NCBI GenBank assembly: GCA_009993955.1
Contig: JAACSL010000001.1
Span: 1-64,000, forward strand
Length of the DNA: 64,000 bases
Direction of reading: 5' to 3'
DNA from: Paraglaciecola sp.
Lineage (GTDB): Bacteria; Pseudomonadota; Gammaproteobacteria; Enterobacterales; Alteromonadaceae
Positions 27,299-36,627 of this stretch are shown one piece after another. The notes under the pieces were generated by a model. That model did not search any database. It had not been told where the DNA came from and was given only the letters and a program-made list of their open reading frames with translations. Every line of letters begins with the position of its first letter. Within the stretch, counting starts at the first letter, position 1. The translations under genes were made by a program, and so were the position numbers.

Positions 27299-28765
27299 TT
27301 AATTAAGAAAACTGTCTATGACAGTAACTATTGTGTGCTCATTGAGCTCGAAAAGGCTGATATAGGCCTCGCTGACCGCTTGCATAAACGCGGGATTTTT
27401 AGCCAGTTTTGTGGGAAACACCGACGAAATGGCTAAAAAAAGCTCAACATCTTGTTTACGATTACCAGTACATTTTGTCGCTACTGCAAGTAAGGTTTCA
27501 GCCAAGGGATCAACAAGCGTTGTTTGTGTTTTTGCCGCAGAAACTAAAAACTGTAGCCATGCAGCAATACCTGCACTTAACAAGCGAATGCTTGTACCTT
27601 TGTCTAGATTGTCTTGAATTGTGCCGAGCAAACGAATGGGTAATTTTTGCGAGCCATCCCAGGCAATTTGACTTAATAAATGGCGAATATGTGGGTTGCG
27701 AAAGCGTGTTAACACCGCATCAATGTACTGGCTGATGTTCAATTCACTCGGCGCATTTAAGGTGCCCTGCACTTCATCTTTCAACATCTGCCGCAGAAAT
27801 CGTAATAATACAGGTTGGTTAACCGCTTGGCTGACTGCCACAAGCCCACAACGTAAACCCAAATATGCGAGGGTTGAGTGACTGCCATTGAGTACTCTCA
27901 ATTTGGCTTTTTCATAAGCACTTACATCGTGAGTGAAGGTAACGCCAACTTTTTCCCACTGGGGGAGTGGACCACTGAAGCGATCTTCAATCACCCACTG
28001 GCTAAAAGCTTCACGCTGAATGGGCCAGTTATCGTGCACCTTTAGGGCCTGATTTACACGTTGGCGCAGCGCATCATCGGTGGCCGGCGTAATACTATCT
28101 ACCATGGTGTTAGGGAAATATATCGTCTGTTCTATCCAGTCGGCGAATTGTCTATCTTGTTCGGCAGCAAAACTGATAACCGCTTTGGCGAGTTTATTGC
28201 CATTATCCGACACATTGTCGCAACTGATTATGGTTAACTGTTTAAGTGCCTTTGCATAGCGTTCCCGCAATGCTGCGACCAATAAACCTATGGCACTCAT
28301 TGGTTGCTCAGGCTTGGCTAAATCATGACGGATGTCAGCATGCTGGAAATCTAGTTGGCCTTGTGCATCAAGACAATAACCTTTTTCAGTGATGGTAAGC
28401 GTGACGATATGGGTCGTTGCCGCAGTCAACCTAGCCATAACTTGTTGTCGCTGATCTGCAAGAACGAGTACTTCCCTGATCGCCGAAATAATTTGAAATC
28501 TTGGTGCGTGATCAAGGATCGCCAAGGTATACAGATTATCTTGGCTAGAAAGTTCGTCTCTCACTCCCCTGCTGTGCATAGACACGGCACAAATGCCCCA
28601 CTTGTCGTCAAATGGCAATGCGTCCTCGGTGAACACCGCTTGATGAGCACGGTGAAAAGCCCCTGGACCAATGTGCACAATACCAATCTGCTTAGAAGGG
28701 CTGTCATGACGACGGCTCACATCTGCGGGTAGCGAGGCAATAGTGTGGTGATTTAATGGTTGCAT
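27299..28765 (-). CDS. uxuB: D-fructuronate reductase (mannitol dehydrogenase family)
   Basis: 488 residues, long-chain polyol dehydrogenase. It reduces fructuronate to D-mannonate with NADH. IVHIGPGAFHRAHQAVFTED is the N-terminal Rossmann signature and KLRVLNGSHSTLAYLG holds the catalytic lysine and the conserved N-x-x-H. The family also includes tagaturonate and mannitol enzymes, but the neighbouring uxaC and kdgK favour UxuB. Seven bases separate it from uxaC, and it is followed by kdgK after 34 bp. Confidence 0.88.
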   Translation of the reverse strand: MQPLNHHTIASLPADVSRRHDSPSKQIGIVHIGPGAFHRAHQAVFTEDALPFDDKWGICAVSMHSRGVRDELSSQDNLYTLAILDHAPRFQIISAIREVLVLADQRQQVMARLTAATTHIVTLTITEKGYCLDAQGQLDFQHADIRHDLAKPEQPMSAIGLLVAALRERYAKALKQLTIISCDNVSDNGNKLAKAVISFAAEQDRQFADWIEQTIYFPNTMVDSITPATDDALRQRVNQALKVHDNWPIQREAFSQWVIEDRFSGPLPQWEKVGVTFTHDVSAYEKAKLRVLNGSHSTLAYLGLRCGLVAVSQAVNQPVLLRFLRQMLKDEVQGTLNAPSELNISQYIDAVLTRFRNPHIRHLLSQIAWDGSQKLPIRLLGTIQDNLDKGTSIRLLSAGIAAWLQFLVSAAKTQTTLVDPLAETLLAVATKCTGNRKQDVELFLAISSVFPTKLAKNPAFMQAVSEAYISLFELNEHTIVTVIDSFLN

Positions 28766-28771
28766 GAGGGA

Positions 28772-30199
28772 TTATTTGTCCAATTTGTAAGCTTTTTTGG
28801 CTAAGGTATAACTGAGGTCATGAGCCAACTCATAGCCTTCTTCCTCAGTGATCCGATGTTGGGCGATGAGTTCAGCCAAAAACCGGCAATCAATGCGTCG
28901 CGCCACGTCATGTCTCGCAGGAATTGATAAAAAAGCGCGGGTATCGTCGTTAAAACCCACTGTGTTGTAAAACCCGGCCGTTTCAGTCACTTGATGGCGA
29001 AACCGCAACATGCCCTCTGGGCTGTCATGAAACCACCATGCGGGGCCCAATTTTAAACAGGAATAATGGCCAGCTAGTGGCGCAAGTTCCCTAGCATAGC
29101 TTGTTTCATCCAAGGTGAACAAAATGATACTCAATTTTGGATGATTGCCGTATTTGTCGAGTAAGGGTTTAAGGGCATGCACATATTCAGTTTGAATGGG
29201 TAAATCAGCCCCTTTATCGCGGCCAAAATTTTGAAATACAGTGGGGTTATGATTGCGAAACGCGCCGGGATGTATTTGCATCACCATGCCATCCTCGATA
29301 CTCATTCCCGCCAATTCGGTTAACATTTGCGCCCGAAATAACTCTTGTTGCTCGTCCGTAGACTGCCCACTTATACATTGCTTGAACAACGCCTCGCATT
29401 GCGCTTGGCTCAAATTGGCCGTGCGTGCAGTAGGATGACCGTGATCAGTGGCGGTAGCGCCCATACTTTGAAAAAAAGCTCGCCGTAAACGTAACGCTTG
29501 TAAATAACCGAGCCAAGATTGAGTGTCTTGCCCCGTTAACTCGGCGAGCTTAAGGATATTCTCAACAAAATCGTGACGGCTCGCATCCACCACATCATCA
29601 GGACGAAAGCTGGTGATGACTCGTCCTTGCATCGGCGTGCTTTGCATGGCTTGGTGATGATCCAAGGTGTCAAGGGCGGCTTCTGTGGTGGCAATTAACT
29701 CTATATTAAAGCGATTCAGCAGTTCGCGAGGTCGGTAGGCATCTGTAGCAAGTAGTTCAGTAATGTGATCGTAATAATGATTAGCGTTGGCCTCATTTAG
29801 GGCTACTCGTAAGCCAAACACGTCATGAAATACTGTATCTAACCAAATGCGCGATGGCGTGCCTCTGAATAAATAATAATGCTTGGCAAACAGAGACCAA
29901 ATTTTCCGTGGGTCTTGCTCAGTGACTATGCCTTTTGCACCTTGTATTCCCAACGCTTCCAGTGGTATGCCTTGACTGTATAACATTCTAAACACGTAGT
30001 GGTCGGGCTTAATGAGTAAGTCAGTGGCATTACCAAATGGCTCATTGTAAGCAAACCAACGTGGGTCGGTATGTCCATGTGGACTAATGATGGGCAATTG
30101 TTTAATTGCTGCATATAAATTTCTGGCAATGCCCCGTACATGTTTGTCATGGGGAAAAAGTCTATCAGCGTGCAGCTTCAGTGAATCAGACCGGGTCAT
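28772..30199 (-). CDS. uxaC: Glucuronate (uronate) isomerase
   Basis: 475 residues, amidohydrolase-related TIM barrel. It interconverts glucuronate/fructuronate and galacturonate/tagaturonate. ISPHGHTDPRWFAYNEPFG carries the metal-binding histidines; VFRMLYSQG, FARHY-like KHYYLFRGTPSRIWLD and QIHPGAFRNHNP are further UxaC blocks. The ATG at 30199 has GAGGAAATTA upstream. Codes for the entry step of saturated uronates and is adjacent to uxuB. Confidence 0.93.
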   Translation of the reverse strand: MTRSDSLKLHADRLFPHDKHVRGIARNLYAAIKQLPIISPHGHTDPRWFAYNEPFGNATDLLIKPDHYVFRMLYSQGIPLEALGIQGAKGIVTEQDPRKIWSLFAKHYYLFRGTPSRIWLDTVFHDVFGLRVALNEANANHYYDHITELLATDAYRPRELLNRFNIELIATTEAALDTLDHHQAMQSTPMQGRVITSFRPDDVVDASRHDFVENILKLAELTGQDTQSWLGYLQALRLRRAFFQSMGATATDHGHPTARTANLSQAQCEALFKQCISGQSTDEQQELFRAQMLTELAGMSIEDGMVMQIHPGAFRNHNPTVFQNFGRDKGADLPIQTEYVHALKPLLDKYGNHPKLSIILFTLDETSYARELAPLAGHYSCLKLGPAWWFHDSPEGMLRFRHQVTETAGFYNTVGFNDDTRAFLSIPARHDVARRIDCRFLAELIAQHRITEEEGYELAHDLSYTLAKKAYKLDK

Positions 30200-30240
30200 A
30201 TTAATTTCCTCGAATACGCGTTGGATTGTTTTTTATACGG

Positions 30241-31002
30241 TTAAGCAGAAATCTGATAGGTATCTCTGTAAATCGCGCAGGCCGCTTCTTTGACTTGTGC
30301 TGCAACACTTGGGATCTGTGCTTGGGTAAACGCCATGGCAGGCGCTGTAATACCAATTGCCGCCACCACGACACCGTGATTATCGCGCACTGGTACCGCT
30401 AAACAACGCACGTCATTGTGATATTCTTGATCATCAACAGCATAACCTAAGGCCATCACCCGTTGCAGTTCTTTGCGCAATGCTGGCAATTCAGTAATGG
30501 TTTTCGGGGTACATTGTTCAAGGGGTTGGTCAGCAAACATCAAATCCAAGTTGTCATAATACAAAAACGCTAGAAAGATTTTACCCGTAGACGAACAATG
30601 CATTTTAGCTCGCATGCCTGGACGACTTGCCACTTTCAATGGATGTGGACTGTCAAACACTTCCACAATCAATGCGCTGCCGTGGTGTGGTACGGCTAAA
30701 TGCGCAGTATGACCTGTTCTTAGCGCCAATCTTTGCACATGGGGAATGGCCACTTGATGCAAGCGATCGCCATTAATAAGCTGTAAGCCAATGTTGACCA
30801 GGTCACTTCCGCAAAAATATTTTTTTTCACGTTTTTCAATCATTTGTTCAGCACACAGGGTACGTAACAAGCGAAATACAGTGGTTCTCGGTAAACCTAA
30901 AGCCGCTTCGATTTGCACCGATGTCATACCATTGATCTGGTTAGCTAAAATCCGAATTAGTGTGCAGGCATGCACCACTCCGGGGATTAAATATCTCTCC
31001 AT
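30241..31002 (-). CDS. IclR-family transcriptional regulator (KdgR-like)
   Basis: 253 residues from ATG at 31002 with AGGA upstream; the frame could also start at a TTG at 31023. The N-terminal winged helix-turn-helix includes GMTSVQIEAALGLPRTTVFRLLRTLCAEQMIEKRE, and the C-terminal IclR effector domain includes RPGMRAKMHCSSTGKIFLAFL and DDQEYHNDVRCLAVPVRD. It probably controls this operon in response to KDG, as KdgR does elsewhere. It starts 5 bp after the TRAP permease stop, so the regulator is inside its own target operon. Confidence 0.87.
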   Translation of the reverse strand: MERYLIPGVVHACTLIRILANQINGMTSVQIEAALGLPRTTVFRLLRTLCAEQMIEKREKKYFCGSDLVNIGLQLINGDRLHQVAIPHVQRLALRTGHTAHLAVPHHGSALIVEVFDSPHPLKVASRPGMRAKMHCSSTGKIFLAFLYYDNLDLMFADQPLEQCTPKTITELPALRKELQRVMALGYAVDDQEYHNDVRCLAVPVRDNHGVVVAAIGITAPAMAFTQAQIPSVAAQVKEAACAIYRDTYQISA

Positions 31003-31007
31003 ACTTT

Positions 31008-32303
31008 TTATAATCCTAACCAACGAGGGAACGCTTCACTGATCCACGGTACGTAAGTGACCAGCATTAACACCACAAACATAGAAAAATATAAGGGGAG
31101 TAAAGGTTTAATAATATTTTCAAGCTTGGTTTTGGCTATGGCACATGTGACAAATAATACGGCGCCTACGGGTGGAGAACACAGTCCAATGGACAAATTT
31201 AAGATCATCATGATGCCAAATTGCAAAGGCGACATGCCCAGTTGCATGGCCACTGGTAAAAATATAGGAGTAAATATCAATACCGCTGGCGTCATGTCTA
31301 AAAACGCGCCAACTAAGATCAGCACAAGATTGATAAGTAACAGGATCACAATGGGGTTTTCACTTAAGCCCAGTAAAAAATCACTGAACGTTTGAGGAAT
31401 ATTTTCAAACGACAGTAACCACGACATCGCTGTAGTGGCACCAATGAGCAATAACACAATAGCGGTGGTTTCTGCGGATTTAAGCAATAATGCAGGTAGC
31501 TCGGTGACTTTGACTTCTCGGTAAACCCCCATAGACAATAACATGGCATAGAATACGGCAATTGCACCGGCTTCCGTTGCGGTAAAAATGCCACCAATAA
31601 TGCCGCCTATCACAATAAATATTAAGAATAGACTCGGCATGGCGGCCAATACTTTGCTGAAAACTAGCTTTAAGGGTAAGCATGCAGCCGTGGGATATCC
31701 TTTGCGTTTAGCATAGATATAACACACCACCATTAACGCTAGACCCACCATGATGCCGGGTAAATAGCCTGCCATAAACAAAGCAGCGATAGACACACCA
31801 CCACTTGCGATGGCATAGATAATCAGAATATTACTCGGTGGAATCAGTAAGCCAGTTGTTGATGCGGCTGCGGTCACTGCGGCACTAAAATTTGGGTCAT
31901 AACCTTGCTTTTTCATTTCCGGCAACATAAAGCTACCAATGGCTGACGTGGCGGCGACAGCAGACCCCGATATGGCACCAAACAGCATACACGACACCAC
32001 ATTGACTAAGGCCAAACCACCCGGGAGGGCGCCAATGAGAGCCATGGCACACTCGATTAAACGTTTAGCAATACCACCCTGCCCCATGATCAAACCCGAC
32101 AACACAAAAAAAGGAATGGCTAATAAAGCAAAGCTATCTAAGCCTCCCGCCATGCGTTGCGCGATGGTCGTAGCTGCCGGAGTGAGATCCATGCTCATCA
32201 ACATGGTAATAAGGGTGGCAATACCGATACTGAATGAAATAGGCACACTAAGGATCAGTAGAACAAAAAATACCAAGAGAAGGACAAATGCAGTAAAACC
32301 CAT
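31008..32303 (-). CDS. TRAP transporter large permease (DctM type)
   Basis: 431 residues, about twelve transmembrane helices. It forms the sodium-driven translocation channel for a sugar acid captured by the binding protein. AIPFFVLSGLIMGQGGIAKRLIE, FGAISGSAVAATSAIGSFMLPEM, AAASTTGLLIPPSNILIIYAI and GLCSPPVGAVLFVTCAI are DctM family blocks. The start overlaps the small-permease stop (TAATG). The genes around it point to a uronate or unsaturated uronate as substrate. Confidence 0.93.
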   Translation of the reverse strand: MGFTAFVLLLVFFVLLILSVPISFSIGIATLITMLMSMDLTPAATTIAQRMAGGLDSFALLAIPFFVLSGLIMGQGGIAKRLIECAMALIGALPGGLALVNVVSCMLFGAISGSAVAATSAIGSFMLPEMKKQGYDPNFSAAVTAAASTTGLLIPPSNILIIYAIASGGVSIAALFMAGYLPGIMVGLALMVVCYIYAKRKGYPTAACLPLKLVFSKVLAAMPSLFLIFIVIGGIIGGIFTATEAGAIAVFYAMLLSMGVYREVKVTELPALLLKSAETTAIVLLLIGATTAMSWLLSFENIPQTFSDFLLGLSENPIVILLLINLVLILVGAFLDMTPAVLIFTPIFLPVAMQLGMSPLQFGIMMILNLSIGLCSPPVGAVLFVTCAIAKTKLENIIKPLLPLYFSMFVVLMLVTYVPWISEAFPRWLGL

Positions 32304-32806
32304 TAGACGGTTCCCTGTGTGTGGATATCGAGTAATTCGCCCTTAAACAGTGCCAGTAAATTCGCGATAGAATAAACAATCAGTAGCACACCAGAGATCG
32401 GCATGACGGCATAGATCAGACCCATATTAACGCTAAGTGCAGCCGATATTTGTTGCAACTCTAAACTTAGTTGCATCAATTCACTGCCACCAAACACTAA
32501 CACAATGGCTGAAAAACCAATGACCAGCAGTTGAATCAAGATTAAAACGAGTCGCTTTGCCTTCAATGAAATTTTTTCAAGGAGCAAATTCAAACCTAAA
32601 TGGCTATTGGTTCGATAAGCATAGACGGCGCCTAACATGCCTATCCAAATCAATAAAAAACGTGCCAGTTCTTCTGTTACAGAGCTTGGATCTTTGAGCA
32701 AATAACGAGAAATAACTTGCCAACTGACCACCAGCAAAATAGCCGCCATGACCGTGGTCAAAGCCGTTGACAATAGTTTATCTACGTACTTAATTAGCAA
32801 TTGCAT
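32303..32806 (-). CDS. TRAP transporter small permease (DctQ type)
   Basis: 167 residues with four transmembrane helices. RYLLKDPSSVTEELARFLLIWIGMLGAVYAYR is the DctQ hallmark and contains the conserved E-x-x-R/W region. It partners DctM in the inner membrane. An AAGGTAG box precedes the ATG at 32806. Eight bases separate it from the binding-protein gene upstream and it overlaps DctM downstream. Confidence 0.9.
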   Translation of the reverse strand: MQLLIKYVDKLLSTALTTVMAAILLVVSWQVISRYLLKDPSSVTEELARFLLIWIGMLGAVYAYRTNSHLGLNLLLEKISLKAKRLVLILIQLLVIGFSAIVLVFGGSELMQLSLELQQISAALSVNMGLIYAVMPISGVLLIVYSIANLLALFKGELLDIHTQGTV

Positions 32807-32814
32807 GATCTACC

Positions 32815-33795
32815 TTACATCTGGTCAATTTGCAGCATGAGTTGGCCCACTGGCGTATCAGCAAAAGACTGATGAAATTCTTTTACTGCGTCTCTGAATA
32901 ATTGCTTGTCTGGATAAATTACTTCGACACCTGCCGCCTTGACTGCCGCCAAGGCCTCATCCGAAGCTTGTTGCCAGAGTTGCTTTTGATACTCAACAGA
33001 ATCTTGCATCGCTTGGCTTAACCACCCTTGTTGTTGTTCAGTCAAGCTGTTCCACACGGCCAAACTACACAACATCACATCAGGCACTGAGGTATGTTCA
33101 TCTAAACTATAAAAACGTGAAATTTCATAGTGCCGTGACAGATAATAACTGGGGGGATTGTTCTCGGCGCCATCTACCACACCTTGTTGCAACGCCGTAT
33201 ATAACTCGCCCCAAGACACGGGTGTTGCCGCTGCACCCAGTGCTTGCATAGTGCGCACTGCGGTTGGGCTATTAAGGACACGTATCTTTTTGCCTTGTAG
33301 ATCGGCGGGAGTATGCACAGGTGTATCTGTGGTATAGAAACTGCGACTGCCAGCATCATAATAACCCAATCCTTTAAGTCTCACCCGTTCGGTACCTTGC
33401 AACAAAGCGCGTCCCAATTCGCTGTTGAGTACTTTCCAAAAGTGTTCACGGTCACGAAATACATAAGGAATACTAAACAACTGCATCTCTGGTACAAAAC
33501 CTTCAAGGGGGCTAGCTGAGACTTTAGTCATAGCAAGACTGCCTATCTGCAACAATTCAACCATCTCGCGCTCTGAACCCAACTGACTGCTTGGATAGAT
33601 AAGCACCCGCATTTTACCCTGGGAATACAGCGCTAAACGTTCGCCCAAATAGACCATGGCCTTATGTACGGTATGCTGAGTATCCAAAGAATGACCAAGA
33701 CGCAATACAACGGTATCGTCTTTTTTAAGGCAAGCAGTCAATCCCACCAGACTCAAGACCACCATCAAAGCTGTGCGTACTAAAAAGTACTTCAT
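32815..33795 (-). CDS. TRAP transporter substrate-binding protein (DctP type), predicted lipoprotein
   Basis: 326 residues from ATG at 33795, chosen for the TTGGAG box upstream and because it puts the signal peptide at the very N-terminus; the frame is open to 33861. The signal ends in the lipobox LTAC with C22, so the protein is likely lipid-anchored instead of free in the periplasm. DctP blocks: LRLGHSLDTQHTVHKAM, YPSSQLGSEREMVELLQIG, GKKIRVLNSPTAVRTMQALGA and VDGAENNPPSYYLSRHYE. The conserved arginine in KIRV binds the carboxylate of the ligand. Confidence 0.92.
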   Translation of the reverse strand: MKYFLVRTALMVVLSLVGLTACLKKDDTVVLRLGHSLDTQHTVHKAMVYLGERLALYSQGKMRVLIYPSSQLGSEREMVELLQIGSLAMTKVSASPLEGFVPEMQLFSIPYVFRDREHFWKVLNSELGRALLQGTERVRLKGLGYYDAGSRSFYTTDTPVHTPADLQGKKIRVLNSPTAVRTMQALGAAATPVSWGELYTALQQGVVDGAENNPPSYYLSRHYEISRFYSLDEHTSVPDVMLCSLAVWNSLTEQQQGWLSQAMQDSVEYQKQLWQQASDEALAAVKAAGVEVIYPDKQLFRDAVKEFHQSFADTPVGQLMLQIDQM

Positions 33796-33820
33796 TTCAT
33801 ATACTCCAAGGCAACACAGA

Positions 33821-34663
33821 CTAACGAAGTTGATCGGCTTGATATTTATCCATGTCATCATAATCTAAATTTTCTCCCGCCATGCCCCAGATGAAGGCAT
33901 AACTGGCGGTGCCAACACCACTGTGGATAGACCATGGCGGAGAAATCACGGCATTTTCATTTTTTACCCAAATGTGCCGTGTTTCTTGAGGCTCTCCCAT
34001 AAAATGACATACCGCTTGGTGCTCGGGGATATCAAAATAAAAATACACTTCGTTGCGTCTATCATGTTGATGAGCCGGCATAGTGTTCCATACACTGCCC
34101 GGACTCAAACGGGTAAGTCCCATTTGTAACTGACAGGTTTTAACCACCGAATTAATCATTAATTGATTGATGTCTCTGACATTACAGCTTTCTTGTGTGC
34201 CCATATGCAGAACTTTAGCGTCAGTTTTGCCAATTTTAGTATGTGGATAAGCATGATGAGCCGGCGTTGAATTTAAGTAAAAGCGTGCTGGATTGTGCGC
34301 ATCGGTGGATGAAAAAGACACGTCTTCGGTGGTTTGCCCAACGTATAATGCTTCTTCACGGTCTAATTGATAAGTTGTCTGCCCAACCTTTACCTGCCCT
34401 GCACCACCCACATTAATGATGCCTAATTCGCGACGCGCGAGAAATTGCGGCGATTTTAACGGATCGATAGTATCTAGCTTAAGCGGTGCTGTAGTGGGTA
34501 CGGCTCCCCCCACCATGAAACGTTCATAATGACTGTATACCCAATAAATTTTGTCTGCTTGCAGACAGTGTTCAACTAAAAATTCTCGACGCAAAGCCTC
34601 TGTGTCATAGGCTTTGACTTCTCGTTGACCCACTGCATAACGCACTTCGTATTCTGCATTCAT
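33821..34663 (-). CDS. kduI: 5-keto-4-deoxyuronate isomerase (4-deoxy-L-threo-5-hexosulose-uronate ketol-isomerase)
   Basis: 280 residues, cupin fold, near the E. coli length of 278. It isomerises 5-keto-4-deoxyuronate (DKI) to 2,5-diketo-3-deoxygluconate. Zinc ligands H198, H200 and E205 in MPAHQHDRRNEVYFYF, with a further histidine in PPWSIHSGVG, are all present. GGAAAA precedes the ATG at 34663. Lies between kduD and the transporter genes in the operon and acts before KduD. Confidence 0.95.
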   Translation of the reverse strand: MNAEYEVRYAVGQREVKAYDTEALRREFLVEHCLQADKIYWVYSHYERFMVGGAVPTTAPLKLDTIDPLKSPQFLARRELGIINVGGAGQVKVGQTTYQLDREEALYVGQTTEDVSFSSTDAHNPARFYLNSTPAHHAYPHTKIGKTDAKVLHMGTQESCNVRDINQLMINSVVKTCQLQMGLTRLSPGSVWNTMPAHQHDRRNEVYFYFDIPEHQAVCHFMGEPQETRHIWVKNENAVISPPWSIHSGVGTASYAFIWGMAGENLDYDDMDKYQADQLR

Positions 34664-34672
34664 GTTTTTTCC

Positions 34673-35437
34673 TTATCTGGCCAACCAGCCACCATCAACA
34701 GCGAGAATATGCCCATTCACATAATTACTCGCCTGGCTGGCTAAAAACACCGCCGCCCCACTTAGTTCATTCGGTTCACCCCAGCGACCTGCTGGGATCC
34801 GTTGCGTAATCTCTGCATTTCGCTGTGCATTTTTTTGTAAGGCACTGGTGTTATCGGTTTTAAAATACCCAGGGGCAATGGCGTTCACCTGAATATTGAA
34901 CTGTGCCCATTCGTTAGCCAGGGCTTTGGTTAAACCCGCAATGGCATGTTTACTGGCGGTATAGGCTGGCACAGTCATGCCACCACTAAACGATAACATC
35001 GATGCGATATTGATGATTTTTCCTGCTCGATTAGCAATCATCGAACGACCAATCACTTGACTTAGCATAAACGCGGAATCGAGATTGACTTGCATTACAC
35101 GACGCCACTCATCTAATGAATATTCAACAGCTGCTTGGCGAAATATCGTGCCACCGTTGTTCACTAATATATCAATGCCACCTGAGAGCGCTAAGGCTTG
35201 GTTGGCTAGATCTTGAACTTCCTTTTCATGGCTTAAGTCAGCACTAAGTTGTGTTGCTTTACCACCTAAGGCTGTAATCATTGCCATCGTTTCTGCACAA
35301 CCATCTGGACTCGAACTAGCACAAATTACATCTGCCCCTGCTTTTGCTAAACCAAGAGCGATTGCTTGTCCTAGGCCACGGCTAGCACCTGTCACTAAAG
35401 CCCTTTTGTTATCCAAAGAAAAAGACGACAAATTCAT
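34673..35437 (-). CDS. kduD: 2-dehydro-3-deoxy-D-gluconate 5-dehydrogenase
   Basis: 254 residues, classical short-chain dehydrogenase. It reduces 2,5-diketo-3-deoxygluconate to KDG. TGASRGLGQ (16-24) binds NAD(H), NNGGT is the family's NNAG-type strand motif, and the catalytic triad is S in INIASMLSF with Y and K in YTASKHA. The end CNGHILAVDGGWLA-like stretch is typical of KduD. First gene of the nine-gene minus-strand operon, with the regulatory region just upstream. Confidence 0.92.
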   Translation of the reverse strand: MNLSSFSLDNKRALVTGASRGLGQAIALGLAKAGADVICASSSPDGCAETMAMITALGGKATQLSADLSHEKEVQDLANQALALSGGIDILVNNGGTIFRQAAVEYSLDEWRRVMQVNLDSAFMLSQVIGRSMIANRAGKIINIASMLSFSGGMTVPAYTASKHAIAGLTKALANEWAQFNIQVNAIAPGYFKTDNTSALQKNAQRNAEITQRIPAGRWGEPNELSGAAVFLASQASNYVNGHILAVDGGWLAR

Positions 35438-35523
35438 TTACGTCTGCCTACTGTAAAAATGTGGATGTAGTATGGATCAATGTAAGTTTTAGAAACGAGA
35501 TAATATTCAAATAACAATACTAT

Positions 35524-35539
35524 TATTCATATATGAATA
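35524..35539. promoter_or_regulatory. Palindrome TATTCATATATGAATA, candidate operator of the uronate operon
   Basis: Perfect 16-base palindrome 87 bp upstream of the kduD start in the only sizeable gap before the operon. A related half-sequence AATATTCAAATA lies about 20 bp closer to the gene. The IclR-type regulator inside the operon is the obvious candidate to bind here; this is inferred from position and symmetry. Confidence 0.45.
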
Positions 35540-35618
35540 TATTTAAGAAATTTGGCTTTAACGGTATGAAAATACCTAAATGTTACTGTGGCTAACTGAA
35601 GGTAAATTCAGCGTAAAA

Positions 35619-36341
35619 TTACTGTGTAAGCCAGACGTAGCCGTTAAACAAGGCAAACAAAATAGGCTGATGAATTAGGTAAATCAACAAGGAATGTTGC
35701 CCCAAAAACCCCAACCCTTTTGTTAAGCCATTGGCTTTTACTTGAGGAATCAATTGATAGTGACTGCAGCTAAGGCCAAGTAGTACGACACCAAACCATG
35801 GAATAATACTGACTAAATCTACCGAATGACGAGGAATATATAAGTGCTCCACAGCCCACAACCACGGCATGTGTAAACTTAGGCTATCGGTAAAATAACC
35901 AAAGATTATGGCCACACCCAACACACTCGCTAGTTGAGGTAGGCGGATAAACACCAAGCAAGCGGGTAACGCAAAAGCGGCAAAATGTATGATGCCAAAA
36001 TAGACCCAATTGTTTGGATACAGCAGATAACTACCCAAGGAAATGAGTGCTGATACACTGACCAGCTTCAGTAAGGCAAGCCATAACTTTTGCCACTTAA
36101 TGCCATCACGGTACGCAAGATAAGCACTCATCCCCATCGCCAATAGAAAACTACTGACAATAATTGCCCGGAATATGCGCCACTCAATATCTGCATTGGT
36201 ATCGTAATGGGCATAGCCAAATACGGTTAAATCGTAACCAAAGTGAAAAACTACCATCAGAACGATGGCTAGCCCTCTGAGCACATCAATACCAAAGCTG
36301 CGTTTGTACATCGTGGGTACTAAGGGATTTGCAAATGCCAT
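35619..36341 (-). CDS. DUF1624 (HGSNAT-like) membrane acyltransferase-family protein
   Basis: 240 residues, about seven transmembrane helices. It starts with RSFGIDVLRGLAIVLMVVFHFGYDL, the DUF1624 signature with the conserved D-x-L-R-G and H, and ends with LGFLGQHSLLIYLIHQPILFALF, which has the second conserved histidine. The family is related to heparan-alpha-glucosaminide N-acetyltransferase; substrates in bacteria are not known. Its ATG at 36341 is one base after the stop of the small gene upstream, so both are likely co-transcribed. Confidence 0.83.
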   Translation of the reverse strand: MAFANPLVPTMYKRSFGIDVLRGLAIVLMVVFHFGYDLTVFGYAHYDTNADIEWRIFRAIIVSSFLLAMGMSAYLAYRDGIKWQKLWLALLKLVSVSALISLGSYLLYPNNWVYFGIIHFAAFALPACLVFIRLPQLASVLGVAIIFGYFTDSLSLHMPWLWAVEHLYIPRHSVDLVSIIPWFGVVLLGLSCSHYQLIPQVKANGLTKGLGFLGQHSLLIYLIHQPILFALFNGYVWLTQ

Positions 36342-36342
36342 A

Positions 36343-36627
36343 TTATTTATTGTGATCTTTTAACCATTCGTTCAATAGCTTAATTTGGCCACACTTATAG
36401 GCTGCGTAGGTTATGCGTAACGCATTTGATAGTACTTCACTGTCTGTCCAACCTGTCTTCACGCATATTTCGTCATAACATTCCATGGCTTGACTCGAGA
36501 CATAGCCCCTAACCATCTTCTTGCCGAGTTCTTTTTGTTTGATACGAAAACGTTTTTGCTTTTCAGCATTGGCATTGACTTTTTTAACTTTACTGGTCGA
36601 AAGACCTTTGTTGCTTGTTTCACTCAT
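36343..36627 (-). CDS. Small basic protein, possible ribbon-helix-helix regulator
   Basis: 94 residues, very lysine-rich at the N-terminus. The pattern [19 protein letters not shown] followed by [19 protein letters not shown] and [13 protein letters not shown] resembles the strand-helix-helix layout of RHH DNA-binding proteins such as plasmid CopB/RepB-type regulators; this is pattern-level only. It is divergent from fabA with 108 bp between starts and sits directly upstream of the DUF1624 gene. Confidence 0.55.
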   Translation of the reverse strand: MSETSNKGLSTSKVKKVNANAEKQKRFRIKQKELGKKMVRGYVSSQAMECYDEICVKTGWTDSEVLSNALRITYAAYKCGQIKLLNEWLKDHNK

